A DNA stretch of 64,000 nt from Steroidobacteraceae bacterium (lineage in GTDB: Bacteria > Pseudomonadota > Gammaproteobacteria > Steroidobacterales > Steroidobacteraceae), in contig JANWJS010000037.1 of NCBI GenBank assembly GCA_025451845.1, positions 186,001-250,000 on the forward strand. The letters run 5' to 3'. The notes beneath the pieces are model-generated. The model saw nothing but the letters and a program-made list of their open reading frames with translations, was not told the DNA's origin and did not search any database. Positions 8,560 through 16,133 of the stretch are shown here, piece after piece (the stretch's first letter is position 1; each line of letters opens with the position of its first letter). A program made the position numbers and the translations under genes.

Positions 8560-8633
8560 GGCAGCACGGCGGCGACCACTGCGCCGGCAGCGGCCGCGAC
8601 AAGCAAGGCGGCACTCAGCTCGAACGAAATCAA
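8556..8633 (-). CDS. possible 25-residue hydrophobic peptide upstream of the diguanylate cyclase
   Basis: A TTG-initiated frame encodes a very hydrophobic stretch (SAALLVAAAAGAVVAAV), enough for one membrane helix, and its TGA overlaps the GTG start of the diguanylate cyclase. The overlap would couple translation of the two. The purine-rich GGGGGTGA tract upstream is only one or two bases from the TTG, which argues against efficient initiation. Treat it as a candidate only. Confidence 0.22.
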   Translation of the reverse strand: MISFELSAALLVAAAAGAVVAAVLP

Positions 8634-8832
8634 GTCACCCCCGGTACGTCGCGACCTCGCGGCTCGCGCGACCTACTGCTGGTCTTTTGTACCAGATAGG
8701 GTGTCCCGCCGACTGCTCCCGGCGCCGCATTTCCTGCAAATCGCCGCCGGCGGGCCACAGCCTGCGGCCCGGTCGCGGGCCATAGCAGTGTGGGGCGCGG
8801 GATCTGTGACGTGAGTCGCAGCGCGGCGGCGT

Positions 8833-9744
8833 CTAAGCCACCGCGCGATCCACGCTCTTGCCATCCAACTCCCGAACCAGCTCGATGAGCAGCTTTGCGA
8901 GCTCACCAGCCATCACGGCGAAGTCGAGATCGAACTGCTCGGCCGGGTCGATCTCCCCTTCATCGCCACTCTCGGGGGCGACCTCGAGGAACTCGACGCG
9001 TTTGATCTGCAGCTTCTCCGTCAAGACGAAGGAGATCCGGCCGTTCCAGGTGAGTCCGAGCTGAGTGGGACGCTTCCCGCCCGCGACGTACGCGCGAACC
9101 TCCTTCCCATCGAGAGGATGGCGGCGGTAGCGCACGATCGACTTGGCCGGCCCTGCTGACTGCAACTCGAGATCCTGCTCGATCGAGAAAGCGCCGGACG
9201 CATCCGCCTGCATCAACCAAGCCGCCATGCAGGCGCTCGGAGAGCGCTCCGTGTCGACCTTCTGTACCGCGAGACTGCCCAGCGTGTCGCGCAGCGTCTC
9301 CACGAGCTCTTCGGCGCGGCGGTCGCTCGCAGAGTCAATGACCAGGCAACCGCCGCGCGGATCGATCCACGCCCGCGTGGCGCGGCGCCTGGTCAGTGCG
9401 CGGGCGCGCAGCTCTTCCAACACCTGTATCTTCAGGGCCCGCATCTGGCGGCGCCCGACCGCGAACCCTTGGGTTGCGGCCTGAATCCGCGCGCGCCGCT
9501 CAGCTTCCTGCCGCACGATCGAGGCAGGCAGGAGTTTCTGATCGACACCGAGCGCAAGCAGGTGATGCTCGCCGAGCGTGTGCAGCAGCCGATCGGTCGT
9601 CGCTGGCGGCACCCACCCCATGCTGCGCATCTCGAATGGACTGCAGGGCTGCAACGGCCGGCGCGCGAGCGCCTCCTCGAGGCTGGCCGCGGACCAGCGC
9701 CAATCGGCGGGCAGGCGATAGACGGTGAGGTTCTTGAACCACAT
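8833..9744 (-). CDS. rdgC: recombination-associated protein RdgC
   Basis: 303 residues, the standard RdgC length. The start MWFKNLTVYRL is diagnostic, and GWVPP, AVQKVDTERSPSACMAAWL and LGLTWNGRISFVLTEKLQIKR match the family throughout. RdgC forms a ring-shaped dimer around DNA and modulates RecA; this is known from Escherichia coli and Neisseria. The gene stands alone on the minus strand, with the PEP-mutase-family gene 68 bases upstream. A GC-rich inverted region near 8750-8790, downstream of the stop, probably ends transcription. RdgC is characteristic of beta- and gammaproteobacteria, which supports the taxonomic inference. Confidence 0.97.
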   Translation of the reverse strand: MWFKNLTVYRLPADWRWSAASLEEALARRPLQPCSPFEMRSMGWVPPATTDRLLHTLGEHHLLALGVDQKLLPASIVRQEAERRARIQAATQGFAVGRRQMRALKIQVLEELRARALTRRRATRAWIDPRGGCLVIDSASDRRAEELVETLRDTLGSLAVQKVDTERSPSACMAAWLMQADASGAFSIEQDLELQSAGPAKSIVRYRRHPLDGKEVRAYVAGGKRPTQLGLTWNGRISFVLTEKLQIKRVEFLEVAPESGDEGEIDPAEQFDLDFAVMAGELAKLLIELVRELDGKSVDRAVA

Positions 9745-9812
9745 GGGGCCGGATTGAGACAATCCTGTCGGCGGGGGCGGGCCGCGCAGTATACCGGCGC
9801 GAACGATCCGCG

Positions 9813-10673
9813 CTAGATGCCGCGCGTGGACGGATCGCCGGCCGGCACTCTCATAAGCGATTCGAGCGTGTCGTGCGACGGCGTATCCGCGAAGCCGTCG
9901 AAACGACCCTGCTCCGCCAGCAATTTCGCGGCGCGGATGAAGCCGCCCCACGCTGCGCGTGCAAGCGCGCCGCCCACGCTGATGCGGCGCACGCCAAGCG
10001 CCGCAATCTCCGCCACCGAGGCCTGGATTGCCTGACCGACGAGGAGGTTGACAGGCTTCGGTGCGACGCTCTCGACGACGCGGCGAATGTGCTCGGGCGA
10101 GCGGACTCCCGGCGCGTAGAGACAGTCTGCACCGGCACCCGCGTATGCCTGCAGGCGTGCAATCGTCTCTTCGATGTCGGGCCTGCCTTCCAGGAAGCAC
10201 TCCGCGCGCCCAACCAACAGGGTGTCGCCCCCCGCCCGGTCGATTGCCTGGCGGGCCGCGCGCATCCTTGCGACGGCATCGTCGAGGTCATAGAGCGGCT
10301 TGGCGGCATTGCCGGTCGAGTCCTCGATCGAGAGACCGGCAATGCCGGTCTCGACAGCCAAGCGCACGCTCTCCGCAACGCCCGCCGGCTCATGCGCGAA
10401 GCCCGCTTGGAAATCCGCATTGATCGGCAGCTCCGTCGCATCGACCATTGCCCGCAAGTGCGCCAGGACCTCCTCGCGCGGCATGCCGCAGTCGAGGGCT
10501 GCCTGCGACCAGGCAAATCCCGAGCTGGTCGTGGCGAGCGCCTTGAACCCGAGCACCTGCAGATAGCGCGCGCTGCCCAAGTCCCATGGATTGGGGATCA
10601 CGAAGCATCCGCTGCGATGCAGCTCGTGGAAGCGACGGCGCTTATCGGCGACGCTCGAGGGGCTGGCGGGCAT
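9813..10673 (-). CDS. isocitrate lyase / phosphoenolpyruvate mutase family protein
   Basis: 286 residues from the ATG of MPASPSS; GGAG lies about ten bases upstream. The TIM-barrel of the PEP mutase/isocitrate lyase superfamily is visible: FVIPNPWDLGSARYL near residues 24-38, LPINADFQAGF (metal-binding Asp), GLSIEDS, VGRAECF and GADCLYAPGV. Related proteins include oxaloacetate decarboxylases and carboxyphosphonoenolpyruvate mutase-like lyases; the KKCGH hallmark of true isocitrate lyase is absent, so the glyoxylate shunt is not supported. No phosphonate genes are nearby. The reaction is therefore left as C-C or C-P lyase on a 2-oxo acid. Confidence 0.88.
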   Translation of the reverse strand: MPASPSSVADKRRRFHELHRSGCFVIPNPWDLGSARYLQVLGFKALATTSSGFAWSQAALDCGMPREEVLAHLRAMVDATELPINADFQAGFAHEPAGVAESVRLAVETGIAGLSIEDSTGNAAKPLYDLDDAVARMRAARQAIDRAGGDTLLVGRAECFLEGRPDIEETIARLQAYAGAGADCLYAPGVRSPEHIRRVVESVAPKPVNLLVGQAIQASVAEIAALGVRRISVGGALARAAWGGFIRAAKLLAEQGRFDGFADTPSHDTLESLMRVPAGDPSTRGI

Positions 10674-10750
10674 GGTGGCGGTCTCCGTCGGTGGGCGGCC
10701 ATGATACTCCCGGGAGAGGCGCAGCCGCCGGAGGTGTAATAACCTAGCCC

Positions 10751-10819
10751 ATGCGCTGGATCCGGGCCCCTGCCCCGCCCAGCGCGGCCACCTGCGGCGG
10801 CGGGCACATCCCTGTGCCT
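10751..10819 (+). repeat. family A dispersed repeat, copy A1 (internal hairpin deleted)
   Basis: This 69-bp copy begins with the CGCTGGATCCGGGC arm, closes with CCCAGCG, then goes directly to GGCCACCTGCGGCGGCGGG and the terminal palindrome GGCACATCCCTGTGCC. The central A/T-rich terminator-like hairpin found in copies A2-A4 is missing. It lies between the divergent PEP-mutase-family and DMT transporter genes, where a bidirectional terminator would not be wanted. A TATGCT hexamer directly follows the element, upstream of the transporter GTG. Confidence 0.8.
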
Positions 10820-10854
10820 TATGCTTGTGACACTCGAGAGAGGAATTCGTACAC

Positions 10855-11751
10855 GTGAGCGCGCGAGCCTGGTTGGCGTTTGCAGCCCTCGGGGTCATCT
10901 GGGGCCTGCCGTATCTGTTCATCAAGATCGCGGTGCAGGAGATCTCGCCGTTCGATGTGGCCTGGGGGCGCATCACCCTGGCGGCGCTCATCCTGCTGCC
11001 CATCGCCTGGCGCCGCGGGGCGCTGCGCGCGCTCGCCACCCACAAGATGGCGGTCCTGGCGTTCGCGCTGGTGGAGTTCACCATACCCTTCTCCGTGATC
11101 TCCATGGGCGAGCGCTGGATCCCTTCCTCGGTCACGGCGATCCTCATTGCGACGGTGCCGCTGATCATTGCGCTCATCTCACGCTTCTTCGGCGTCCACG
11201 AGCGCCTCGGGGCCGCGCGGCTCATCGGCCTCGCGGTCGGCTTCGCAGGTGTCATTGCACTGGTTGGATTCGGCAGTCTCTCTGGCCCGCTGGCCTGGGC
11301 GGGCGTGGGCTGCGTGGCCCTGGCGACAGTGGGCTATGCGATCGGCGCGCTCACCATCGAGAGACACCTCCACGACGTCGATTCCATCGGCCCTGTCGCC
11401 GGCAGCCTATTGATTTCGAGCCTGCTGCTGCTCGTCCCCGCCATGCTGACCCTGCCGAAGCGCATGCCAAGCGCGTTGGCGCTGTCGTCGGTCGCGGTAC
11501 TGGGGCTGGTCTGCACCGCGGTCGCCATGCTGCTGATGTTCTATCTGGTGAAGAATGCGGGCGCATCGCGGGCATCGATCATTACTTACATCAACCCGGC
11601 GGTCGCCACGCTTCTCGGCATGGTCCTGCTCGATGAGCACCTGGGGGTCTGGGGCCTGATCGGTTTCGGTCTGATTCTCTTCGGCTCATGGCTCGCGACG
11701 CGCGCAAGCACGGCTGCCGCCGAGGGTGCACCGGCCGAAGCTTCTCCCTAG
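10855..11751 (+). CDS. EamA/DMT-family transporter
   Basis: 298 residues with ten hydrophobic segments arranged as two EamA repeats of five (about 1-140 and 145-285), as in RhtA/YdcZ-type drug/metabolite exporters of the inner membrane. Typical features are the N-terminal FAALGVIWGLPYLFIKIA, the first-repeat end RLIGLAVGFAGVIALVG, and the second-repeat motif NPAVATLLGMVLLDEHL. The GTG start follows GAGAGGAATTCGTACAC, with the Shine-Dalgarno 9-12 bases upstream. The substrate is unknown; relatives export amino acids or other metabolites. The stop is 21 bases from the convergent cyoD stop. Confidence 0.93.
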   Translation: MSARAWLAFAALGVIWGLPYLFIKIAVQEISPFDVAWGRITLAALILLPIAWRRGALRALATHKMAVLAFALVEFTIPFSVISMGERWIPSSVTAILIATVPLIIALISRFFGVHERLGAARLIGLAVGFAGVIALVGFGSLSGPLAWAGVGCVALATVGYAIGALTIERHLHDVDSIGPVAGSLLISSLLLLVPAMLTLPKRMPSALALSSVAVLGLVCTAVAMLLMFYLVKNAGASRASIITYINPAVATLLGMVLLDEHLGVWGLIGFGLILFGSWLATRASTAAAEGAPAEASP

Positions 11752-11772
11752 TCGGCCGGTTGCGTCCAATCC

Positions 11773-12171
11773 TTACCCCATCGAGCCCGGCATCATGCCG
11801 GGCATCATGTTGACGTACAGATTGTGCATGATCCAGAGGGAGCCGCCGAGGATGATGCACACGACGATAGCCGTGAAGAGGAGCGCCGTCAGGTTCCAGC
11901 GCTGCTCCGCGGAGCGGTCGACGTGCAGGAAATACACGATGTGCACCATGATCTGCGCCAGCGCAAACACGGCGATGAGGAGCGGCGTACCGACTGGCGC
12001 ATGAGTCATCACCAGCCCGAAGGGCACGAGGGTCAGCGCGATCGCCAGCAGGAAACCGACGATGTAGGACTTGCGGGAGCCATGAGCCGCGCCGTGCGCA
12101 CTGACATGCGCACGGCCGTGGATGGCTCCGTGCGGGGCGTGGCCGACAATGGCCTCATTGGCGACGCTCAC
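11773..12171 (-). CDS. cyoD: cytochrome o ubiquinol oxidase subunit IV
   Basis: 132 residues with three membrane helices (about 36-56, 62-84, 97-120), the CyoD pattern, including AQIMVHIVYFLHVD. It is the last gene of cyoABCD and starts one base after cyoC ends. CyoD assists assembly of the haem-copper centre. Two unusual tails are seen: the first 30 residues contain six regularly spaced histidines (positions 11, 14, 18, 22, 26, 30) and the C-terminus is methionine-rich (NMMPGMMPGSMG). Both could bind copper, but that is inference. Confidence 0.95.
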   Translation of the reverse strand: MSVANEAIVGHAPHGAIHGRAHVSAHGAAHGSRKSYIVGFLLAIALTLVPFGLVMTHAPVGTPLLIAVFALAQIMVHIVYFLHVDRSAEQRWNLTALLFTAIVVCIILGGSLWIMHNLYVNMMPGMMPGSMG

Positions 12172-12172
12172 G

Positions 12173-12865
12173 TTACGACACTCCGAAGAGGTAGACGAGG
12201 GAGAACACGCCCACCCAGATGATGTCGAGGAAGTGCCAGAAGAGGCTCAAGCAGTTGAGGCGCGACTCGGTGGACGGCGTGAAGCCCTTCTTCACCACCA
12301 ACACCATCATGATGGCCATCCAGACGAGGCCACAGGTGACGTGCAGCCCGTGGGTCGCCACCAGCGTGAAGAAGCTGGAAAGGAAGGCGCTACGATCCGG
12401 GCCCGCGTTGTCCGCGACCATGTGCGCGAATTCGTGCACCTCCATGCCGACGAACGCGATTCCGAGCGCGAAGGTTACCGCCAGCCAGCCGAGCGTCGCG
12501 CGGCGGCTGCGCCGCCCCATCGCGAGCGTCGCGAGCCCGCAGGTGAAGCTGCTCACGAGGAGAAAGACGGTCTCCGCCAACACGTAGGGCAGGTCGAAGA
12601 GGCTCTGCGGCGTGGGGCCGCCCGCGGTGCGCACGTGCAGGACCGAGTAAGTGGCGAACAAGCCCGCGAACAGCAGGCAGTCGCTCATGAGGTAGACCCA
12701 GAAGCCGAGCTGAGCCGTGCCAGCCGCATCGTGGTGGTGCTCCAGCTCGAAATCGGTCGTCTCGCTTGCCGGACGCAGATCCCGCAGCGCATCGGCCGCG
12801 TTGTCGGCGTATCCCGGCTTGAAAGCCAGTGCCCCGCCGCGGGCAGTGATCGGACCGGTTGACAT
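12173..12865 (-). CDS. cyoC: cytochrome o ubiquinol oxidase subunit III
   Basis: 230 residues with five membrane helices, as in CyoC. The helices start near residue 50 with LGFWVYLMSDCLLFAGLFATY and end with FWHFLDIIWVGVFSLVYL; both stretches are family signatures. Subunit III stabilises the oxidase core and binds lipid. The N-terminal 45 residues are hydrophilic with a EHHHDAAGT stretch just before helix 1. It follows cyoB by three bases and precedes cyoD by one base, so the four genes are one transcript. ATG with GGAGCGTGTAAGCC upstream. Confidence 0.96.
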   Translation of the reverse strand: MSTGPITARGGALAFKPGYADNAADALRDLRPASETTDFELEHHHDAAGTAQLGFWVYLMSDCLLFAGLFATYSVLHVRTAGGPTPQSLFDLPYVLAETVFLLVSSFTCGLATLAMGRRSRRATLGWLAVTFALGIAFVGMEVHEFAHMVADNAGPDRSAFLSSFFTLVATHGLHVTCGLVWMAIMMVLVVKKGFTPSTESRLNCLSLFWHFLDIIWVGVFSLVYLFGVS

Positions 12866-12868
12866 GGC

Positions 12869-14842
12869 TTACACGCTCCTTAGTTGCGCGCGACCGCGGA
12901 GGATCTCGGTCCGCCGCACCTCTTCGGCTTCGACGTAGTAATCGCGATCGTCATCGAAGGCGTAACGGATCAGCGCCGCTCCCGCGGCGGCAACGCCGCC
13001 GATCGCGAGCCACCAGATGTGCCAGATCATCGCGAAACCGGCGAGGCCCAAAACCATGGCCATGACGAAGCCGGTGCCGGTGTTGCGCGGCATGTGGATC
13101 GGCCGATAGACGGGGGCCTTCATATCCACGCCCCGCTGCTTCATGTCCCAGAAGGCATCGCGATCGCGTACCACGGGAACGCGGGCGAAGTTGTAGGCCG
13201 GGGGCGGCGAGGATGTCGCCCACTCCAGCGTACGCCCGCCCCACGGGTCGCCGGTCAGGTCGCGCGCACGCTCGCGCTGTGCGAGGCTCACCACCACCTG
13301 CGCGAGCTGCAGCAGGATGCCGCAGAAGATGATGGCCGCGCCGATCGCCGCAACGACAAAGAGCGGCTGCCAGGCCGGATTGTCGTAATGATCCATGCGG
13401 CGCGTCGCGCCCATGAGCCCGAGGACGTAGAGCGGCATGAAGGCCACATAGAATCCGATCAGCCAGCACCAGAACGCCGCCTTGCCGAGGGTCTCGTTCA
13501 GACGGAAGCCGAACACCTTCGGGAACCAGTAGGTGAGCCCGGCCATCGCGCCGAACACCACACCGCCGATGATGACGTTGTGGAAGTGCGCCACCAGAAA
13601 GAGACTGTTGTGCAGCACGAAGTCGGCAGGCGGCACGGCCAGAAGCACGCCACTCATGCCGCCGATCACGAACGTGATCATGAAACCGATGGTCCAGAGT
13701 ACCGGCGACTCGAAACGCACCCGTCCGCGGTACATAGTGAAGAGCCAGTTGAAGATCTTCACGCCCGTCGGCACGGCGATCACCATCGTCGTGATCCCGA
13801 AGAAGGCATTGACATCGGCTCCCGAGCCCATCGTAAAAAAGTGGTGCAGCCAGACGACGAAGGAAAGGAGCGCGATCGCCATGGTGGCGAACACCATCGA
13901 GGTGTAACCGAAGAGGCGCTTGCCCGAGAAGGTGGCGATGATCTCGGAGAAGATACCGAACGCCGGCAGGACGAGGATGTAGACCTCAGGGTGTCCCCAG
14001 ATCCAGATGAGGTTGATGTACATCATCGGATCGCCGCCCAGGTCGTTCGTGAAGAAATGCATGCCGAGGTAGCGGTCCAGGGTCAGCAACGCCAGGGACA
14101 CCGTGAGCACCGGGAACGCGGCGACGATCAGGATGTTGGTGCAGAGGGCGGTCCACGTGAACACGGGCATGCGCATCAGCGTCATGCCGGGCGCGCGCAT
14201 CTTCAGGATGGTCGCGATGAAGTTGACCCCTGTGAGGGTCGTACCCAAACCTGAGATCTGCAGCGCCCAGATGTAATAGTCGACCCCGACGCCCGGGCTG
14301 AAGTGCAGCTCCGAGAGCGGCGGATAGGCGAGCCAGCCGGTGCGCGCGAAGTTGCCGACGGCGAGCGAGATGTTGACGAGCATCGCTCCCACCACGGTCA
14401 GCCAGAGGCTGAGGGAGTTGAGGAAGGGGAAGGCGACATCCCGGGCGCCGATCTGCAGCGGCAGCACGCAGTTCATCAGTCCGATCATGAACGGCATGGC
14501 CATGAAGAAGATCATGATCGTGCCGTGCGCACTGAACACTTGGTCGAAGTGCTCCGGCGGCAGATATCCCGAGTGAGGACCATAGGCCATGGCCTGCTGT
14601 GCACGCATCATGACCGCATCGGCGAAGCCGCGCAGCAGCATCACCCCTGCGAGGATGAGGTACATCGCGCCGATCTTCTTGTGATCGACCGAGGTCAGCC
14701 ACTCCTTCCACAGATACTTCCACTTGCCGAACACCGTGATGGCGCCGAGCACGGCAATCACGGCGAGCACCATGAAGGCCACCGCCCCCATGACGATCGG
14801 GTTCTGATAGGGAATCGCGGACAGCGTCAGCTTGCCGAGCAT
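12869..14842 (-). CDS. cyoB: cytochrome o ubiquinol oxidase subunit I
   Basis: 657 residues with about fifteen membrane helices. All metal ligands are present at Escherichia coli CyoB positions: His106 and His421 for low-spin haem, His284, His333 and His334 for CuB, the cross-linked Tyr288 in WGHPEVY, and His419 for the high-spin haem ([11 protein letters not shown]). This is a type A haem-copper oxidase that reduces oxygen to water with quinol electrons and pumps protons. The start ATG is two bases after the cyoA stop. No haem O synthase (cyoE) gene follows the operon here; it must lie elsewhere. Confidence 0.98.
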   Translation of the reverse strand: MLGKLTLSAIPYQNPIVMGAVAFMVLAVIAVLGAITVFGKWKYLWKEWLTSVDHKKIGAMYLILAGVMLLRGFADAVMMRAQQAMAYGPHSGYLPPEHFDQVFSAHGTIMIFFMAMPFMIGLMNCVLPLQIGARDVAFPFLNSLSLWLTVVGAMLVNISLAVGNFARTGWLAYPPLSELHFSPGVGVDYYIWALQISGLGTTLTGVNFIATILKMRAPGMTLMRMPVFTWTALCTNILIVAAFPVLTVSLALLTLDRYLGMHFFTNDLGGDPMMYINLIWIWGHPEVYILVLPAFGIFSEIIATFSGKRLFGYTSMVFATMAIALLSFVVWLHHFFTMGSGADVNAFFGITTMVIAVPTGVKIFNWLFTMYRGRVRFESPVLWTIGFMITFVIGGMSGVLLAVPPADFVLHNSLFLVAHFHNVIIGGVVFGAMAGLTYWFPKVFGFRLNETLGKAAFWCWLIGFYVAFMPLYVLGLMGATRRMDHYDNPAWQPLFVVAAIGAAIIFCGILLQLAQVVVSLAQRERARDLTGDPWGGRTLEWATSSPPPAYNFARVPVVRDRDAFWDMKQRGVDMKAPVYRPIHMPRNTGTGFVMAMVLGLAGFAMIWHIWWLAIGGVAAAGAALIRYAFDDDRDYYVEAEEVRRTEILRGRAQLRSV

Positions 14843-14844
14843 GC

Positions 14845-15918
14845 TCAGTTGCTCCTCGTCGCGGGCGAGCCGGTGTCTTTCAACAAGGACACTTGCAGCG
14901 TCCTCGCTCCGGCGAGCGCCCGCACACGGATGTGCGGGCCGGCGGGGCCGGCGCCCAGGACGGCCAGCGGCACTGCCTTCCGGGCGACGATGTCGGCGAA
15001 GAGACTCGGCTGCACTTGCGAGTAGTACGCCACCGGGTTGTTCTCACTCGGCCTGGCGAGCTGCTCATAAGCCTCGGCACCGAGTGTCTGGTGCGCGGCT
15101 TTCACCTGCGCGACCCAGGCAGCGAATCCCTGCCGCGGCAGGGCAATGGCTTTGAAGGTCATCCCTGAGAAGCCCTCACCGCTGTAGTTCGAGGAGAGCC
15201 CTTGATAGGTGCCCGGCTCATTCGCCAGCAGGTGCAGCTGAGTCTGCATGCCCGCCATGGCGTAGATCTGGCTGCCGAGCTGCGGGATGAAGAAGGCGTT
15301 CATCACCGTCGCGGAGGTGATGTGGAACTCGACCGGCACGTTCGCCGGGAAGGCCACCTGATTCACCGTGGCCACTTTCTCATCCGGATAGATGAAGAGC
15401 CACTTCCAGTCGAGCGCCACCGCATCGATGCGGATCGGCTTGACCTGGGAATCCAGCGGCCGGTAGGGATCGAGCGAGTGCGAAGACCTCCAGGTGATCA
15501 CGCCGAGGGCCGCGATGATGAAGCAGGGGATGAGCCACACCACGGCCTCGATCCTGTTGGAATGCGACCAGTCCGGCCGGTAATCGGCCTTCTCGTTCGA
15601 GGCCCGGTACCGCCAGGCGAAGATGAGGATGAGCGCAATCACCGGCCCGACGACGAGCAGCATGAGCACCGTCGCGGTGATGATGATCGAGCGCTCCTGC
15701 AGGCCGATCGGCCCCTTGGGATCGAGCACCGCCCATTGACAGCCGGAAAGCAGCAGCACGGCCGCGAGCGGCAGGAGCCTTGTTAGAAGTGCTGGAACCG
15801 GGCTCCTGCCCGGCCCAGCGCCTTCTCGGGCAAAAAGCGCGGCATTTGCCCGACACTCGGCCACCTGCGGCGGCCGGGCACGTCCTCGTGCCTCCATCGC
15901 TGTGTCTTGTCGCTTCAT
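14845..15918 (-). CDS. cyoA: cytochrome o ubiquinol oxidase subunit II, lipoprotein (start uncertain)
   Basis: The mature part is a clear CyoA: lipobox LLLSGCQ, two membrane helices, then a cupredoxin domain. The CuA cysteines are missing ([12 protein letters not shown] occupies that place), so it is a quinol rather than cytochrome c oxidase subunit. The C-terminal COX-aromatic-rich extension runs to the end. The start is unusual. No ATG, GTG or TTG lies close to the signal peptide; the first credible ATG (MKRQDTAM) is at 15918. Between it and the hydrophobic core, a 105-bp family A repeat is read in frame as about 35 arginine- and proline-rich residues. An ATG at 15897 and a TTG at 15987 are alternatives. 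Confidence 0.92.
   Translation of the reverse strand: MKRQDTAMEARGRARPPQVAECRANAALFAREGAGPGRSPVPALLTRLLPLAAVLLLSGCQWAVLDPKGPIGLQERSIIITATVLMLLVVGPVIALILIFAWRYRASNEKADYRPDWSHSNRIEAVVWLIPCFIIAALGVITWRSSHSLDPYRPLDSQVKPIRIDAVALDWKWLFIYPDEKVATVNQVAFPANVPVEFHITSATVMNAFFIPQLGSQIYAMAGMQTQLHLLANEPGTYQGLSSNYSGEGFSGMTFKAIALPRQGFAAWVAQVKAAHQTLGAEAYEQLARPSENNPVAYYSQVQPSLFADIVARKAVPLAVLGAGPAGPHIRVRALAGARTLQVSLLKDTGSPATRSN
15789..15893 (+). repeat. family A dispersed repeat, copy A2, inside the 5' end of cyoA
   Basis: A full-length 105-bp copy with all four hairpins: GCTGG...CCGGGCTCCTGCCCGG...CCAGC, a GGGCAAAAAG / ATTTGCCC arm pair, CCACCTGCGGCGG, and the terminal GGCACGTCCTCGTGCC. The last stem differs from A1 at a paired position on both sides (A-T replaced by G-C), a compensatory change. 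The copy length is a multiple of three and leaves the minus-strand cyoA frame open. Confidence 0.85.
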
Positions 15919-16010
15919 GGCTTGGGGTCGCAACGCAGTCACCGGTCTTTTTCGACGCGATGAGCATGACTGCGCCAAGCCGCTCAAATCCTTAGCTGTT
16001 CTTAAAATTG

Positions 16011-16110
16011 GCTAAAAGTCGCCTGCGGCGCTTTTAGCAGCCAGCCCCCCGACTGCGTTTGATCCCGCGGCCCAGGGAGCGGCCCTGGGCCGCTCCATTA
16101 CTTGCTTTCG
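16011..16110 (+). repeat. family B two-hairpin repeat, copy B1
   Basis: Hairpin 1 (16011-16038) is GCTAAAAG, bulged T, CGCC, loop TGC, GGCG, CTTTTAGC. Hairpin 2 is GCGGCCCAGGG / CCCTGGGCCGC with a five-base loop. The element ends with a GCCGCTCCATTACTTGCTTTCG segment related to the terminal repeat of copy B2. It lies between the stop of the winged-helix regulator and the cyoA start, on the 3' side of the regulator, and its A/T flanks fit a terminator. No left-end inverted repeat is visible here. Confidence 0.8.
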
Positions 16111-16133
16111 AACGTCGCAAGTTGTGGAGCGCG

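Noticed and set aside
9813-10673. Isocitrate lyase of the glyoxylate shunt
   Set aside because: The KKCGH hallmark is missing and the protein is far shorter than AceA; it is a superfamily relative only.
12884-14254. A 456-codon open frame on the plus strand opposite cyoB
   Set aside because: It is antisense to a fully conserved oxidase gene with all metal ligands; the translated sequence is rich in His, Arg and Glu with no domain, a shadow of GC-rich codon use.
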